Of a stretch of DNA of 23,833 bases, positions 1 through 6,974 are shown piece after piece. The notes beneath the pieces are model-generated. The model was not told where the DNA came from, searched no databases, and was given only the letters and a program-made list of their open reading frames with translations. The position numbers and the translations under genes are program-made. This DNA comes from a virus. Where the stretch lies: IMG/VR virus record IMGVR_UViG_3300040815_000828, positions 1 through 23,833 of that record; one strand, given 5' to 3'. Position 1 is the first letter of the stretch. Each line of letters starts with the position of its first letter.

Positions 1-2369
1 AACTTGATCGGATCGACGAAGAAAAGTCTGTCCATTACGAGGACGACGAAGATGAGGATGAAAAGGCAAAGCCTATTTCAGCCGCTGTAAAAGATGGTCT
101 AAAGCGTAAAGCTGATGAGCATAATGACAAGTATGGAGACAATCCAGCTAAGCGAGTAACATATGGGATGCTGTCTAAAGTGTTCCGTAGAGGAGTTGGA
201 GCGTATCACACTAACCCTCAATCTGTACGCCCTAATGTCAGGTCACCTGAACAATGGGCATATGCTAGAGTAAATTCGTTTCTATACGCTGTTCGTAACG
301 GTAAATACCGTTCAGGCAAACATGATACGGATTTACTTCCAAAGGGGCATCCTATGAGAGGCCCAAGGGAGGAAGGAAAGATGTACGAAGAACTTATGGG
401 TATTCTTTCTACTGAGGTAGAGAAAATAGAAGAAACTTCTGACTTTGTAAAGATTAAGGGAATGGCATCTACAACAGACGTTGATCGCTCTGGTGATATT
501 ATGCAGCTTTCCTGCTGGTCTCACGAAGGTCTGAAGTCTTATCAGAACAACCCAATTATTCTATTTAACCATAATTACGATAAGCCTATTGGTACGGCTA
601 CTAGCATTATGCCAGTGGACAATGGGCTAGAAATCGAAGCTAAGATTAGTAAGGCTGATCCGTATATCGCTAAACTGATCGACGACGGAATACTCTCTAC
701 CTTCTCTGTAGGGTTTAGAGTTAAAAGAGCAGACGTTAACAAGGAAACTGGTGGTCTGTATATCAAAGAAGCAGAACTATATGAAATTTCTGTAGTTTCT
801 GTGCCTGCTAATCAAGCGGCTAAGTTTGAAGTCGTTAAGTGTTTTAGTCCTGTAGAATTTGAGTCCTACAAAAAAGGACTAACTATGCCTACTGTTGGCA
901 ATAAGGTGGCAAACACCGCGAAAGGAAAGTTTGAAATGGATGAAAAAGAAATGAAAGATCTTATCGCTAAGCAAACTTCAGCAGCCGTAAAAATGGCCCT
1001 AGCTGAAAAAGAAGCTGCCGATAAGAAAGCCGCTGCTGAAGCGGCTGAAAAGCAAGCCGCTGAAGAAGCAGTACGTAACGCTGCTGTTGAAGCAGGCATG
1101 TCTGGTGCAGAGCGTCTTCTTGACGAAGTTAAGAAGTCTTTTGACGAAGGCCGTGCAGACACCATGAAAGAAATTGAAGAGCTTAAGAAAGCCCTTCACG
1201 ACCGTTCTGAAGAGGTTGCTGCTCTTCAGAAGTCTAAGCGTCAGTTCCTTGCACAAGGTTCTAAGAACTGGAAAGAGGCTCATGAGTCCGATATCCGTGA
1301 CGCTTATGTCCTAGGTGCTATTACCCAGAAGGGTTTTAACACTCAGTTCGGTAACGACGTTATCGAAAAAGTTAACACCGATTCCGGTGTTGAAATGCCA
1401 GCTGCTGCTAGCACGACTGTTTTTGAATCTATCGCTTCTACCGCTATTGAGCGCGACATTCAAAACCAGCTAGTACTTGCTCCTCTCTTCCGGGAGATTG
1501 CAATGTCTTCTGCTTCCATGATCATGCCGATCATGCCTGACGCAGGCTATGCAGAGTTCACCACTAACGCTGGTGCAACGCAAACTGCTGGCAAAGGTAA
1601 CATCGAAGCCCGTGGCGACGCCATTGGTGCTAACTCTGGTGTTGACCTAACTCAGAAAGTTCTTACCACACACAAGCTACTTTCTGTTACCTTCCTAGCT
1701 AACGACACTGAAGAGGATGCAATTCTTCCCCTTCTACCGCTACTCAACGAATCTCTAGTTCGTTCTCATGCCCGTGCTGTTGAGCACGCCATGATCGTTG
1801 GCGGAAGTGCCGATGCAACCAACACTGGTGGATTCAATGGCCTAATCAAGCGTGCCGTTGACATTCAGGCTCAGGGCGTTACCGGTGTTACCGCAACCAA
1901 CCAGAGCACGACTGCTTTTGCAACCGACGCTCTTACCACGGACAACCTACTTGGGCTTCGCAAGAACCTCGGCAAGTATGGCGTACGTCCTCAGGAAGTT
2001 GTATACCTTGTTAGCCAGCGTGCTTACTTCGAACTTCTCGAAGATGCAGAATTCGCTGATGCCAACATCGTTACGCCAACGCTTGCTACCAAGCTAGTTG
2101 GTGAAATCGGTACCGTATACGGCTCCCGCGTTATGCTCGTAGACGAGTATGCAGTTCCTGCTGTTAGCAAGTTCTACGCTGCTGCTGTTCACCCACGGAG
2201 CTTTGTTGTTCCGCGTCTGCGTGGTGCTACGCTGGAATCCCAGTATGTACCGCGTCTGCAGCATCGCGAACTTATCGCAACTCAGCGTCTTGGCTTTGAC
2301 CAGATCATTCCTGTTAGCGCCGCTAACCCGAATACCCCAATCTGTGCACGCCAGTACGCTGCTGCTTAA
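1..2369 (+). CDS. Fused prohead protease - scaffold - major capsid protein, 5' end outside window
   Basis: The frame is open from the left edge (first full codon at 3), so the true start lies upstream. Numbering from the in-frame ATG at 168: an acidic stretch then a small phage domain (to about residue 65, key words VFRRGVGAY and SGKHDTDLLPKGHP; I think DUF5824, unsure); an HK97-type prohead protease (about 90-225) with likely catalytic His135 in FNHNYDKPIG and Ser180 in STFSVGF; an alanine/lysine/glutamate-rich helical stretch (about 250-355) like a scaffold or delta domain; and an HK97-fold major capsid protein (about 365-733). The protease releases scaffold after prohead assembly; the capsid protein forms the shell. 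Fusion of all parts in one frame is unusual because capsid protein is needed in large excess; internal starts at 381 and 885 may solve this. The capsid part is richer in C-ending codons than the genes that follow, consistent with high expression. The upstream part could be a portal C-terminus, which the window cannot show. Confidence 0.9.
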   Translation, partial: LDRIDEEKSVHYEDDEDEDEKAKPISAAVKDGLKRKADEHNDKYGDNPAKRVTYGMLSKVFRRGVGAYHTNPQSVRPNVRSPEQWAYARVNSFLYAVRNGKYRSGKHDTDLLPKGHPMRGPREEGKMYEELMGILSTEVEKIEETSDFVKIKGMASTTDVDRSGDIMQLSCWSHEGLKSYQNNPIILFNHNYDKPIGTATSIMPVDNGLEIEAKISKADPYIAKLIDDGILSTFSVGFRVKRADVNKETGGLYIKEAELYEISVVSVPANQAAKFEVVKCFSPVEFESYKKGLTMPTVGNKVANTAKGKFEMDEKEMKDLIAKQTSAAVKMALAEKEAADKKAAAEAAEKQAAEEAVRNAAVEAGMSGAERLLDEVKKSFDEGRADTMKEIEELKKALHDRSEEVAALQKSKRQFLAQGSKNWKEAHESDIRDAYVLGAITQKGFNTQFGNDVIEKVNTDSGVEMPAAASTTVFESIASTAIERDIQNQLVLAPLFREIAMSSASMIMPIMPDAGYAEFTTNAGATQTAGKGNIEARGDAIGANSGVDLTQKVLTTHKLLSVTFLANDTEEDAILPLLPLLNESLVRSHARAVEHAMIVGGSADATNTGGFNGLIKRAVDIQAQGVTGVTATNQSTTAFATDALTTDNLLGLRKNLGKYGVRPQEVVYLVSQRAYFELLEDAEFADANIVTPTLATKLVGEIGTVYGSRVMLVDEYAVPAVSKFYAAAVHPRSFVVPRLRGATLESQYVPRLQHRELIATQRLGFDQIIPVSAANPNTPICARQYAAA
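365..383 (+). promoter_or_regulatory. Internal ribosome-binding site for a protease start at 381
   Basis: A long purine run containing AGGGAGG and GGAAGG lies directly ahead of an in-frame ATG at 381. A protein starting here (MYEELMGIL...) would begin close to the protease domain and lack the upstream domain. The sequence also has to encode protein (GPREEGK), so the match may be partly fortuitous. It is nonetheless as strong as the gene-start signals elsewhere in the window. Confidence 0.5.
873..887 (+). promoter_or_regulatory. Internal ribosome-binding site for a scaffold-capsid start at 885
   Basis: AAAGGA sits about seven bases before an in-frame ATG at 885 (MPTVGNK...), exactly at the end of the protease domain and before the scaffold-like helix. 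Initiation here would make scaffold plus capsid protein without protease and so supply extra capsid subunits. The signal and its position at a domain boundary are seen in the sequence; its use is inferred. Confidence 0.55.
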
Positions 2370-2379
2370 TTTACTTGGT

Positions 2380-2399
2380 GGGTGCCCTTCGGGGCACCC
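2380..2399 (+). terminator. UUCG-capped hairpin after the capsid gene
   Basis: A perfect 8-bp GC-rich stem (GGGTGCCC with GGGCACCC) closes a TTCG loop in the very stable C(UUCG)G form. It starts 11 bases after the capsid stop codon. No T-run follows, so it is unlikely to be an efficient intrinsic terminator. More likely it blocks 3' exonuclease decay or gives partial attenuation, keeping capsid mRNA above that of the neck genes. Confidence 0.7.
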
Positions 2400-2420
2400 C
2401 CTACCCCTTAAAGGATAGAC

Positions 2421-2993
2421 ATGGCTGACTTAGTTACAATTAACGCATATAAAGCATTTCGTGGTATCACCGGAACCACCGATGACACTAGACTTAATGT
2501 TATTGTTCCGTCTGTGTCTAACCTAGTCAAAAATTACTGTGGCCGTAGCTTTATTGACTATTATGCTTCCGACAAAGTACAAACCTTCAGTATTAAATGG
2601 CCGCAAAATGTAGTGTTTCTTAGCGAGATTCCTCTCGTCTCTATTACTAGTGTTAAAGAGTTTGAGTCCGAAACAGAAGGAGCAGCCTACATCACTCTTA
2701 CAGCAGATCAATATCGGTACGATACAAATCTAGATGCAGTTTATCGTATCGACGCAGGATATCGTAAAGATTTTCCACAAGGCATTAATAGTGTAGAAGT
2801 AACATATAAAGGTGGCTACAGCTCTCTCCCAGAAGATTTGAAGCTGGCCGTCATTGATCTTATTACTTACTATCTAAAAGAAGAACATAAACCCGAAAAG
2901 AATCACTCTAGCTTTACAATTCGCAATGTAAATGCAGAACCTGACTTTCCAGACCACATTAAACGTGTGCTAGACCTTTATAGAGATGGCTAA
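2421..2993 (+). CDS. Head-tail connector (gp6-like adaptor)
   Basis: A 190-residue protein of the phage gp6-like / phiE125 gp8-like connector group, which docks as a ring under the portal and prepares the head for tail attachment. The N-terminal half begins with a helix (residues about 5-40, with TTDDTRLNVIVPSVSNLVKNY then CGRSF), as in these proteins. A central beta region contains FLSEIPLVSITSV, and the C-terminal helix LKLAVIDLITYYLKEE is the typical end of the fold. The start is fixed by AAAGGA eight bases ahead of ATG. It follows the capsid gene as expected and overlaps the next gene by 8 bases, suggesting translational coupling. Family placement is from motif pattern and position. Confidence 0.8.
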   Translation: MADLVTINAYKAFRGITGTTDDTRLNVIVPSVSNLVKNYCGRSFIDYYASDKVQTFSIKWPQNVVFLSEIPLVSITSVKEFESETEGAAYITLTADQYRYDTNLDAVYRIDAGYRKDFPQGINSVEVTYKGGYSSLPEDLKLAVIDLITYYLKEEHKPEKNHSSFTIRNVNAEPDFPDHIKRVLDLYRDG

Positions 2994-4815
2994 CTCAAAT
3001 ATAAAGATATCAGGCTATGATGCTCGAATACAAGCAGTTATATTAAAAGAGCTTGAAAAAACAGTACAAAAGCTTACTGGAGCAGATACAGATGATGCTT
3101 TTATAGAATCTTTTATAGATCAAATAAGAAACGACGTTAAGGTAGGGACAGTAGGCACAAAAACAACACCCAACCTTATGCCGGTAGACTCAAAAGGTAA
3201 TCCTATTAGTTTTGATAAAGGATCTTTGTTAATTTCTCAACATGCCAACAATATAGAAAATCTTGTTCAGCAAATAAGTTTTATTTCAGACCCTAGTGGA
3301 GAAAAGTGGAAAAAAGTTTCTGGTACCTTAACTAGTATTTCTGGGGGTAAGGGTACTAAAGGTGTCCAGGCCGGCGGACCTTATACAGTAGAACGAAGAA
3401 AAGTAGATCCTACTAGAATTATTACTGCGTCTTCTGCATTATCTTTAGAAACTGAAGCAAACAAGGCTATACTAAAGAATGATGCAATAACATCTATTAA
3501 AGAAGGAATCTCAAACGGAAGTCTTCCAAGCTTAACATATACCCCAAAAGGCACACTTTATGCGGTAGATTACGAAATTACAGGGGTATCGGCAGGAGAG
3601 GATAATTCTAGATATATTGTTGTTTTGGTTATAGAAGCTAATCATTATTCAGTAGTAAATACTAGAGACCCCGCAAACTACACTGTTACAGTTAGACAAG
3701 GAGCAGCTTACGTTGCAGGTAGCTCTGGTGGTGGAATCGATATTGAGCATGGTATTGCTGATGCCTATCGACCTGCTAAAGAATATGTAGATAGGGTTGA
3801 AAATCTTGCAACTGCTGCATCTACATATTTAGATGAGCAAATTACGCGAAATCATAATAATCCAGAAATTGCAAAAAGTTTAAATAAAATAAAAAATTCT
3901 TTAGACGAATCTGTAAAAGAAATGCGTATACAGCTACAAGCATTGCAGCTTGCAACGCGTATGATTGGAGAAACTTTTCCTGATGCAACTTTTGACGAGT
4001 TAATTGCTTTCTATACAAATCTAGTAAGGCAAGGAAAAGATTTAGGATTTCATGTTGTATATCGAGACGCACAGAATAGTTTAACTTATAGAAATATTAA
4101 GGTAGATGCTAATATAGAGTTGCTTTTAAAGTCCGGTAAACTATTTTTCCCGGGTAGATCATATCTTAACCAGTTTAAAGGTAATTTAGAAAAGTACTTT
4201 AAAAATAGTCTTCCTAAGCTGCTTGTTTTTAAAAGATCTCCTTCTGCTATAAGTACTCATCTTATTAACGCATTAAGGGGTGTTCTTACTGGTAATGCAA
4301 AAAATAAGCACAAAAAATCTCCTTTGCTCCCTACAAAGTCATCCTATGCGTCGGGCAAAAACTTTGTTTCTTTTAATAAATCCAAGGGTATAAAAGGCGG
4401 TAAGCCAGCAAAAACACCTCCAAAAGTTTCAAAAGCGCCACCAAAAAGAGAAGCACCTGAATATCTTGGTGCACCACCTTCTACCCTTCAAAATACTGAT
4501 CTTTTAGCTCTTATAAACAAGGATATTAGGGATGCAGTTATTGATAACATGAAAAGGCCCGCACTTGAAAACAGAACTGGTAGGTTTGCATCTTCTGTTA
4601 AAATTTTGGGTATGACTCCTTATCAAAATAATTACATAGTAAGTTACGTCTATAGAAAGAATCCCTACTCAATATTTTCTACAACAGGTGGCAGAGCGCC
4701 TTGGAACACACCACCAAATAGAAACCCAGAAACTATTATACAAAAAGCTATAGTAGAACTAGCAAATAGGTATAATTTGACTGGTATGGGCTTCATAATG
4801 AAAGAAGGTATGTGA
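2986..4815 (+). CDS. Large neck / tail-completion-like virion protein
   Basis: A 609-residue protein between connector and tail terminator, the slot normally held by a tail-completion (HK97 gp10-like) protein of roughly 110-150 residues. Only the last ~105 residues look like that group: the words NMKRPALENRTGRFASSV and RKNPYSIFSTTGGRAPW are typical of phage neck/completion proteins. The rest is not recognised. It has an N-terminal mixed region, a probable coiled coil (about residues 260-330, rich in Glu, Lys and Leu) and a Lys/Pro-rich linker (about 466-500) before the C-terminal domain. It starts inside the connector gene with little Shine-Dalgarno signal and so probably depends on coupling. 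The structural role is well supported by position; the function of the ~500-residue extension is unknown. Confidence 0.6.
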   Translation: MANSNIKISGYDARIQAVILKELEKTVQKLTGADTDDAFIESFIDQIRNDVKVGTVGTKTTPNLMPVDSKGNPISFDKGSLLISQHANNIENLVQQISFISDPSGEKWKKVSGTLTSISGGKGTKGVQAGGPYTVERRKVDPTRIITASSALSLETEANKAILKNDAITSIKEGISNGSLPSLTYTPKGTLYAVDYEITGVSAGEDNSRYIVVLVIEANHYSVVNTRDPANYTVTVRQGAAYVAGSSGGGIDIEHGIADAYRPAKEYVDRVENLATAASTYLDEQITRNHNNPEIAKSLNKIKNSLDESVKEMRIQLQALQLATRMIGETFPDATFDELIAFYTNLVRQGKDLGFHVVYRDAQNSLTYRNIKVDANIELLLKSGKLFFPGRSYLNQFKGNLEKYFKNSLPKLLVFKRSPSAISTHLINALRGVLTGNAKNKHKKSPLLPTKSSYASGKNFVSFNKSKGIKGGKPAKTPPKVSKAPPKREAPEYLGAPPSTLQNTDLLALINKDIRDAVIDNMKRPALENRTGRFASSVKILGMTPYQNNYIVSYVYRKNPYSIFSTTGGRAPWNTPPNRNPETIIQKAIVELANRYNLTGMGFIMKEGM

Positions 4816-5264
4816 TGACAGAAAGAACCTATTCTACTAGGAGACAAGCTATAGCCAATGCTTTAAAAAATAAACTCTTAGAAATTAATGGAAGAGGTTC
4901 CTACGTTTCTAGAATTGCTGAGGCTTATACGCAGTTAAAATTTTATGATGATATTCATAATTTTCCGGCTATCTTTGTAATACCCGGAACTGAAACTCGA
5001 ACTTATCAAGCAGCAAACTATAGAGATAGATACTTAGATCTTAGAATTATGCTGTTTGTAAAAGAAGAAAATCCTTTAGAAGCCTGCGAAGGGCTTTTAG
5101 AAGATATTGAAACAGTAATTGAGACGAACGGTACCTTAGTCTATGAAGATAGAACAGGCACCACTCAAACTACTCACGATATAACGGTCCTTACTATCAG
5201 TACTGATGAAGGAACGTTAGACCCTATCTCTATTGGAGAGATAACTGTACGGGTCCATTACTAG
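4815..5264 (+). CDS. Tail terminator protein
   Basis: A 149-residue protein with the pattern of phage tail terminators (lambda gpU / SPP1 gp17 type), which cap the finished tail tube and provide the head-binding face. Visible features are an N-terminal helix (RRQAIANALKNKLLEI), a strand with FPAIFVIPGTETR, the alternating strand LDLRIMLFVKEENP followed by helix EACEGLLEDIETVIE, and a final strand with GEITVRVHY. I chose the ATG at 4815 because it overlaps the preceding stop as TGATG with GAAGG upstream; a GTG at 4812 is an in-frame alternative. Order connector, completion, terminator, tube fits siphovirus necks. Confidence 0.75.
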   Translation: MTERTYSTRRQAIANALKNKLLEINGRGSYVSRIAEAYTQLKFYDDIHNFPAIFVIPGTETRTYQAANYRDRYLDLRIMLFVKEENPLEACEGLLEDIETVIETNGTLVYEDRTGTTQTTHDITVLTISTDEGTLDPISIGEITVRVHY

Positions 5265-5290
5265 GAAACTAGTTAAAGGAGAAGTCTTAA

Positions 5291-6466
5291 ATGGCTATAT
5301 TTTTAAAACGCGATACTAAAGTGTATCTTGAGAAGTTCCTATCGGATGGTACTACTCCAGTAATCTGGGAAATCCCAGTTTTGGATGGTTTTTCGTTTTC
5401 TCAAGGTAACACGACTTCCGAGACAGTCCTTAATGAAATGGAAGATGCTTCTGGCAATTCGAGACGGGGGCGTCGTATGTTTAATGATGCACTAGCTCCT
5501 GCAGACTGGTCTTTTTCTACCTATATTCGACCATTTATTGCATCAGGAACAGGAACAGCAGATGACACGGCTAACCACCACGCTATTGAAGAAGCTCTTT
5601 GGGGCAACTTTGTTGGTACAGGGGCACTAACCGAAGCCTTGGGAGCCTATGATTATAGTCAAGCTAACTTTACGGCAGATACCTCTGACCTAAATATTAG
5701 CTTTGCTGGCTCTGGTAAAAGTACTCTTGGTACGTTTAATCTGTACTTTGTTATGGGTGCGTCTAATGCTGCTAGCAGCAACTATACCGCAAGTTCAACA
5801 CTAGAAATTTATAAAATCTCTAGCTGTGTTGTAAACGAAGCGACTATTAATTTTGATGTAGATGGCATTGCTATGATTGACTGGTCAGGAAATGGTAGCC
5901 TTCTAACAACAGAACCAGGCCTAAATGCTTCGGCTGCTATTGTAGAGGATATTACTAATACGGATAACTTTATTCGTAATAAACTTACTGCTCTTGCTAT
6001 GACAGCAGCAGACACCTCAACATTCCCAGGAGCTTCTAGTAACGGAGTTTATAATCTAACTCTAACAGGTGGCTCAATCACGCTTAGCAACAATATTACG
6101 TTTCTAACACCTGAAACGCTGGGAATTGTTAATCAGCCTATTGGTCATATTACAGGTAATAAGTCTATCAGTGGTAACTTTACTTGCTATGTAAGTAGCG
6201 GTACTGCTGGAGATTCTGGCTCTCTATTTGATGCTATGACCTCTACGGCAGCTCGTAGTGTTATTACAAATAGCTTTAATCTTACATTCAAGGTTGGCGG
6301 AACAACGGGCACACCTAGGTTTGAACTTAATCTGCCTACAGCACACCTTGAGATTCCAACAATTCAAAGTGATGATGTTATTGGTACCGATATTTCTTTC
6401 CACGGTCTACCATCGACAATTACAAGCAATGATGAAGCTACTCTGACTTATGTTGGAGCTGCGTAA
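5291..6466 (+). CDS. Major tail (tube) protein
   Basis: A 391-residue subunit of the tail tube, which stacks as rings around the tape measure. A strong AAAGGAGAAG signal precedes the ATG, consistent with high expression. The first ~215 residues show a tube-type beta pattern with an exposed loop (NEMEDASGNSRRGRRMFND) and strands such as DWSFSTYIRPF and ATINFDVDGIAMIDWSG. After a linker, residues about 255-391 repeat this general layout (KSISGNFTCYV, then NSFNLTFKVGG, then a closing strand with TDISFHGLPS). Two tube-like halves would resemble T5 pb6, where trimers mimic hexameric rings. Tube identity is firm from position and pattern; the duplication is inferred by eye. An intrinsic terminator follows. 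Confidence 0.8.
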   Translation: MAIFLKRDTKVYLEKFLSDGTTPVIWEIPVLDGFSFSQGNTTSETVLNEMEDASGNSRRGRRMFNDALAPADWSFSTYIRPFIASGTGTADDTANHHAIEEALWGNFVGTGALTEALGAYDYSQANFTADTSDLNISFAGSGKSTLGTFNLYFVMGASNAASSNYTASSTLEIYKISSCVVNEATINFDVDGIAMIDWSGNGSLLTTEPGLNASAAIVEDITNTDNFIRNKLTALAMTAADTSTFPGASSNGVYNLTLTGGSITLSNNITFLTPETLGIVNQPIGHITGNKSISGNFTCYVSSGTAGDSGSLFDAMTSTAARSVITNSFNLTFKVGGTTGTPRFELNLPTAHLEIPTIQSDDVIGTDISFHGLPSTITSNDEATLTYVGAA

Positions 6467-6483
6467 GGTTAAAAAAATTAATC

Positions 6484-6512
6484 TTGACAACAAAATTGTC
6501 ATAAGATAAACT
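6484..6512 (+). promoter_or_regulatory. Sigma70-like promoter ahead of the tail chaperone genes
   Basis: A perfect TTGACA (6484-6489) is followed after 17 bases by TAAACT (6507-6512, four of six consensus). An A-rich tract before the -35 box resembles an UP element. The predicted start, about 6518-6520, falls inside the left arm of the next terminator stem. It would drive the chaperone, tape measure and tip genes. Sequence match only. Confidence 0.5.
6485..6501. repeat. Dyad overlapping the -35 box (operator candidate)
   Basis: TGACAA and TTGTCA form a perfect 6-bp inverted repeat with a 5-base AT-rich spacer, overlapping the -35 box. It could be a binding site for a dimeric regulator or a weak RNA hairpin in read-through transcripts. 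No regulator gene is in the window. Confidence 0.3.
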
Positions 6513-6513
6513 T

Positions 6514-6547
6514 ATAGCATCTGGGTAATCTCAGATGCTATTTTTTT
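6514..6547 (+). terminator. Intrinsic terminator after the tail tube gene
   Basis: A perfect 10-bp stem (ATAGCATCTG, 6514-6523, with CAGATGCTAT, 6532-6541) closes an 8-base loop and runs into seven Ts (6541-6547). It has the standard form of a factor-independent terminator. It lies 47 bases after the tube stop codon and 16 bases before the chaperone start codon, so it would end most capsid/tube transcripts. Confidence 0.88.
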
Positions 6548-6563
6548 AACTAAGGAGATATTA

Positions 6564-6974
6564 ATGAGTAAACTATCGTCAATGTTGACAAACAAACTTG
6601 AAGCCTGGGTAGAAATGGAAGGCTTTGATGGTTTTGAGGTAAAAATTGCGTATGTATCGCGAGAAGAACTAAATAAAATTAGAAACTCAGTAACACGAGT
6701 TTCTTGGAGCCCAAAAACACGACAAAAAGAAGAAACAATTGATAACGAGCTGTTTATCAGCGAGTTTGTCAAAGCAGGTGTTCTAGACTGGAAAGGTCTT
6801 ACGCTACGCCACGCCGCTCGACTACTACCAATCGTAGTTCCCGAAGATGCCGACCTAGATGAGCTAATTGATTTTAGCCCAGAAGAAGCTGTGGCTCTTT
6901 CTAATAATTCCACTGTATTTGATTCGTGGCTAAATGATGTGATTTTTGATCTAGCCAACTTTCAAGGAAAATGA
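6564..6974 (+). CDS. Tail assembly chaperone (G-like)
   Basis: A 136-residue acidic protein in the position of lambda gpG, between tube and tape measure. Such chaperones bind the tape measure protein and recruit tube subunits, and are absent from the mature virion. The sequence is helical with an early beta segment (GFEVKIAYVSREELNKIR), a central GVLDWKGLTLRHAARLLP and an acidic region DADLDELIDFSPEEAVAL typical of this group. The start has a near-ideal TAAGGAG eight bases ahead of ATG. It is the first gene after the terminator/promoter region. Its last seven codons overlap the frame of the next segment, into which a minority of ribosomes should shift to make the longer GT form. Confidence 0.8.
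   Translation: MSKLSSMLTNKLEAWVEMEGFDGFEVKIAYVSREELNKIRNSVTRVSWSPKTRQKEETIDNELFISEFVKAGVLDWKGLTLRHAARLLPIVVPEDADLDELIDFSPEEAVALSNNSTVFDSWLNDVIFDLANFQGK
6955..6974 (+). promoter_or_regulatory. Programmed frameshift window (+1 or -2 class)
   Basis: The downstream frame opens at 6955, just after a TAG, and the G frame stops at TGA 6972-6974, so any shift must occur in these 20 bases. The change of frame is +1 (equivalent to -2). The best site is TTT C at 6960-6963: Phe-tRNA on UUU can re-pair with UUC one base later. An alternative is the AAA codon stalled before the UGA stop. No -1 heptamer of the lambda type would give the correct frame. Confidence 0.6.

Noticed and set aside
866-1165. Minus-strand frame rich in Ala and Ser opposite the scaffold helix
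   Set aside because: It is the antisense shadow of the alanine/lysine/glutamate-rich repeat-like coding region.
6512-6958. A 148-codon open frame on the minus strand opposite the G chaperone
   Set aside because: It covers a gene with an excellent ribosome site and family pattern, extends into the terminator, has no plausible domain, and its serine-rich composition is what the antisense of this gene would give.
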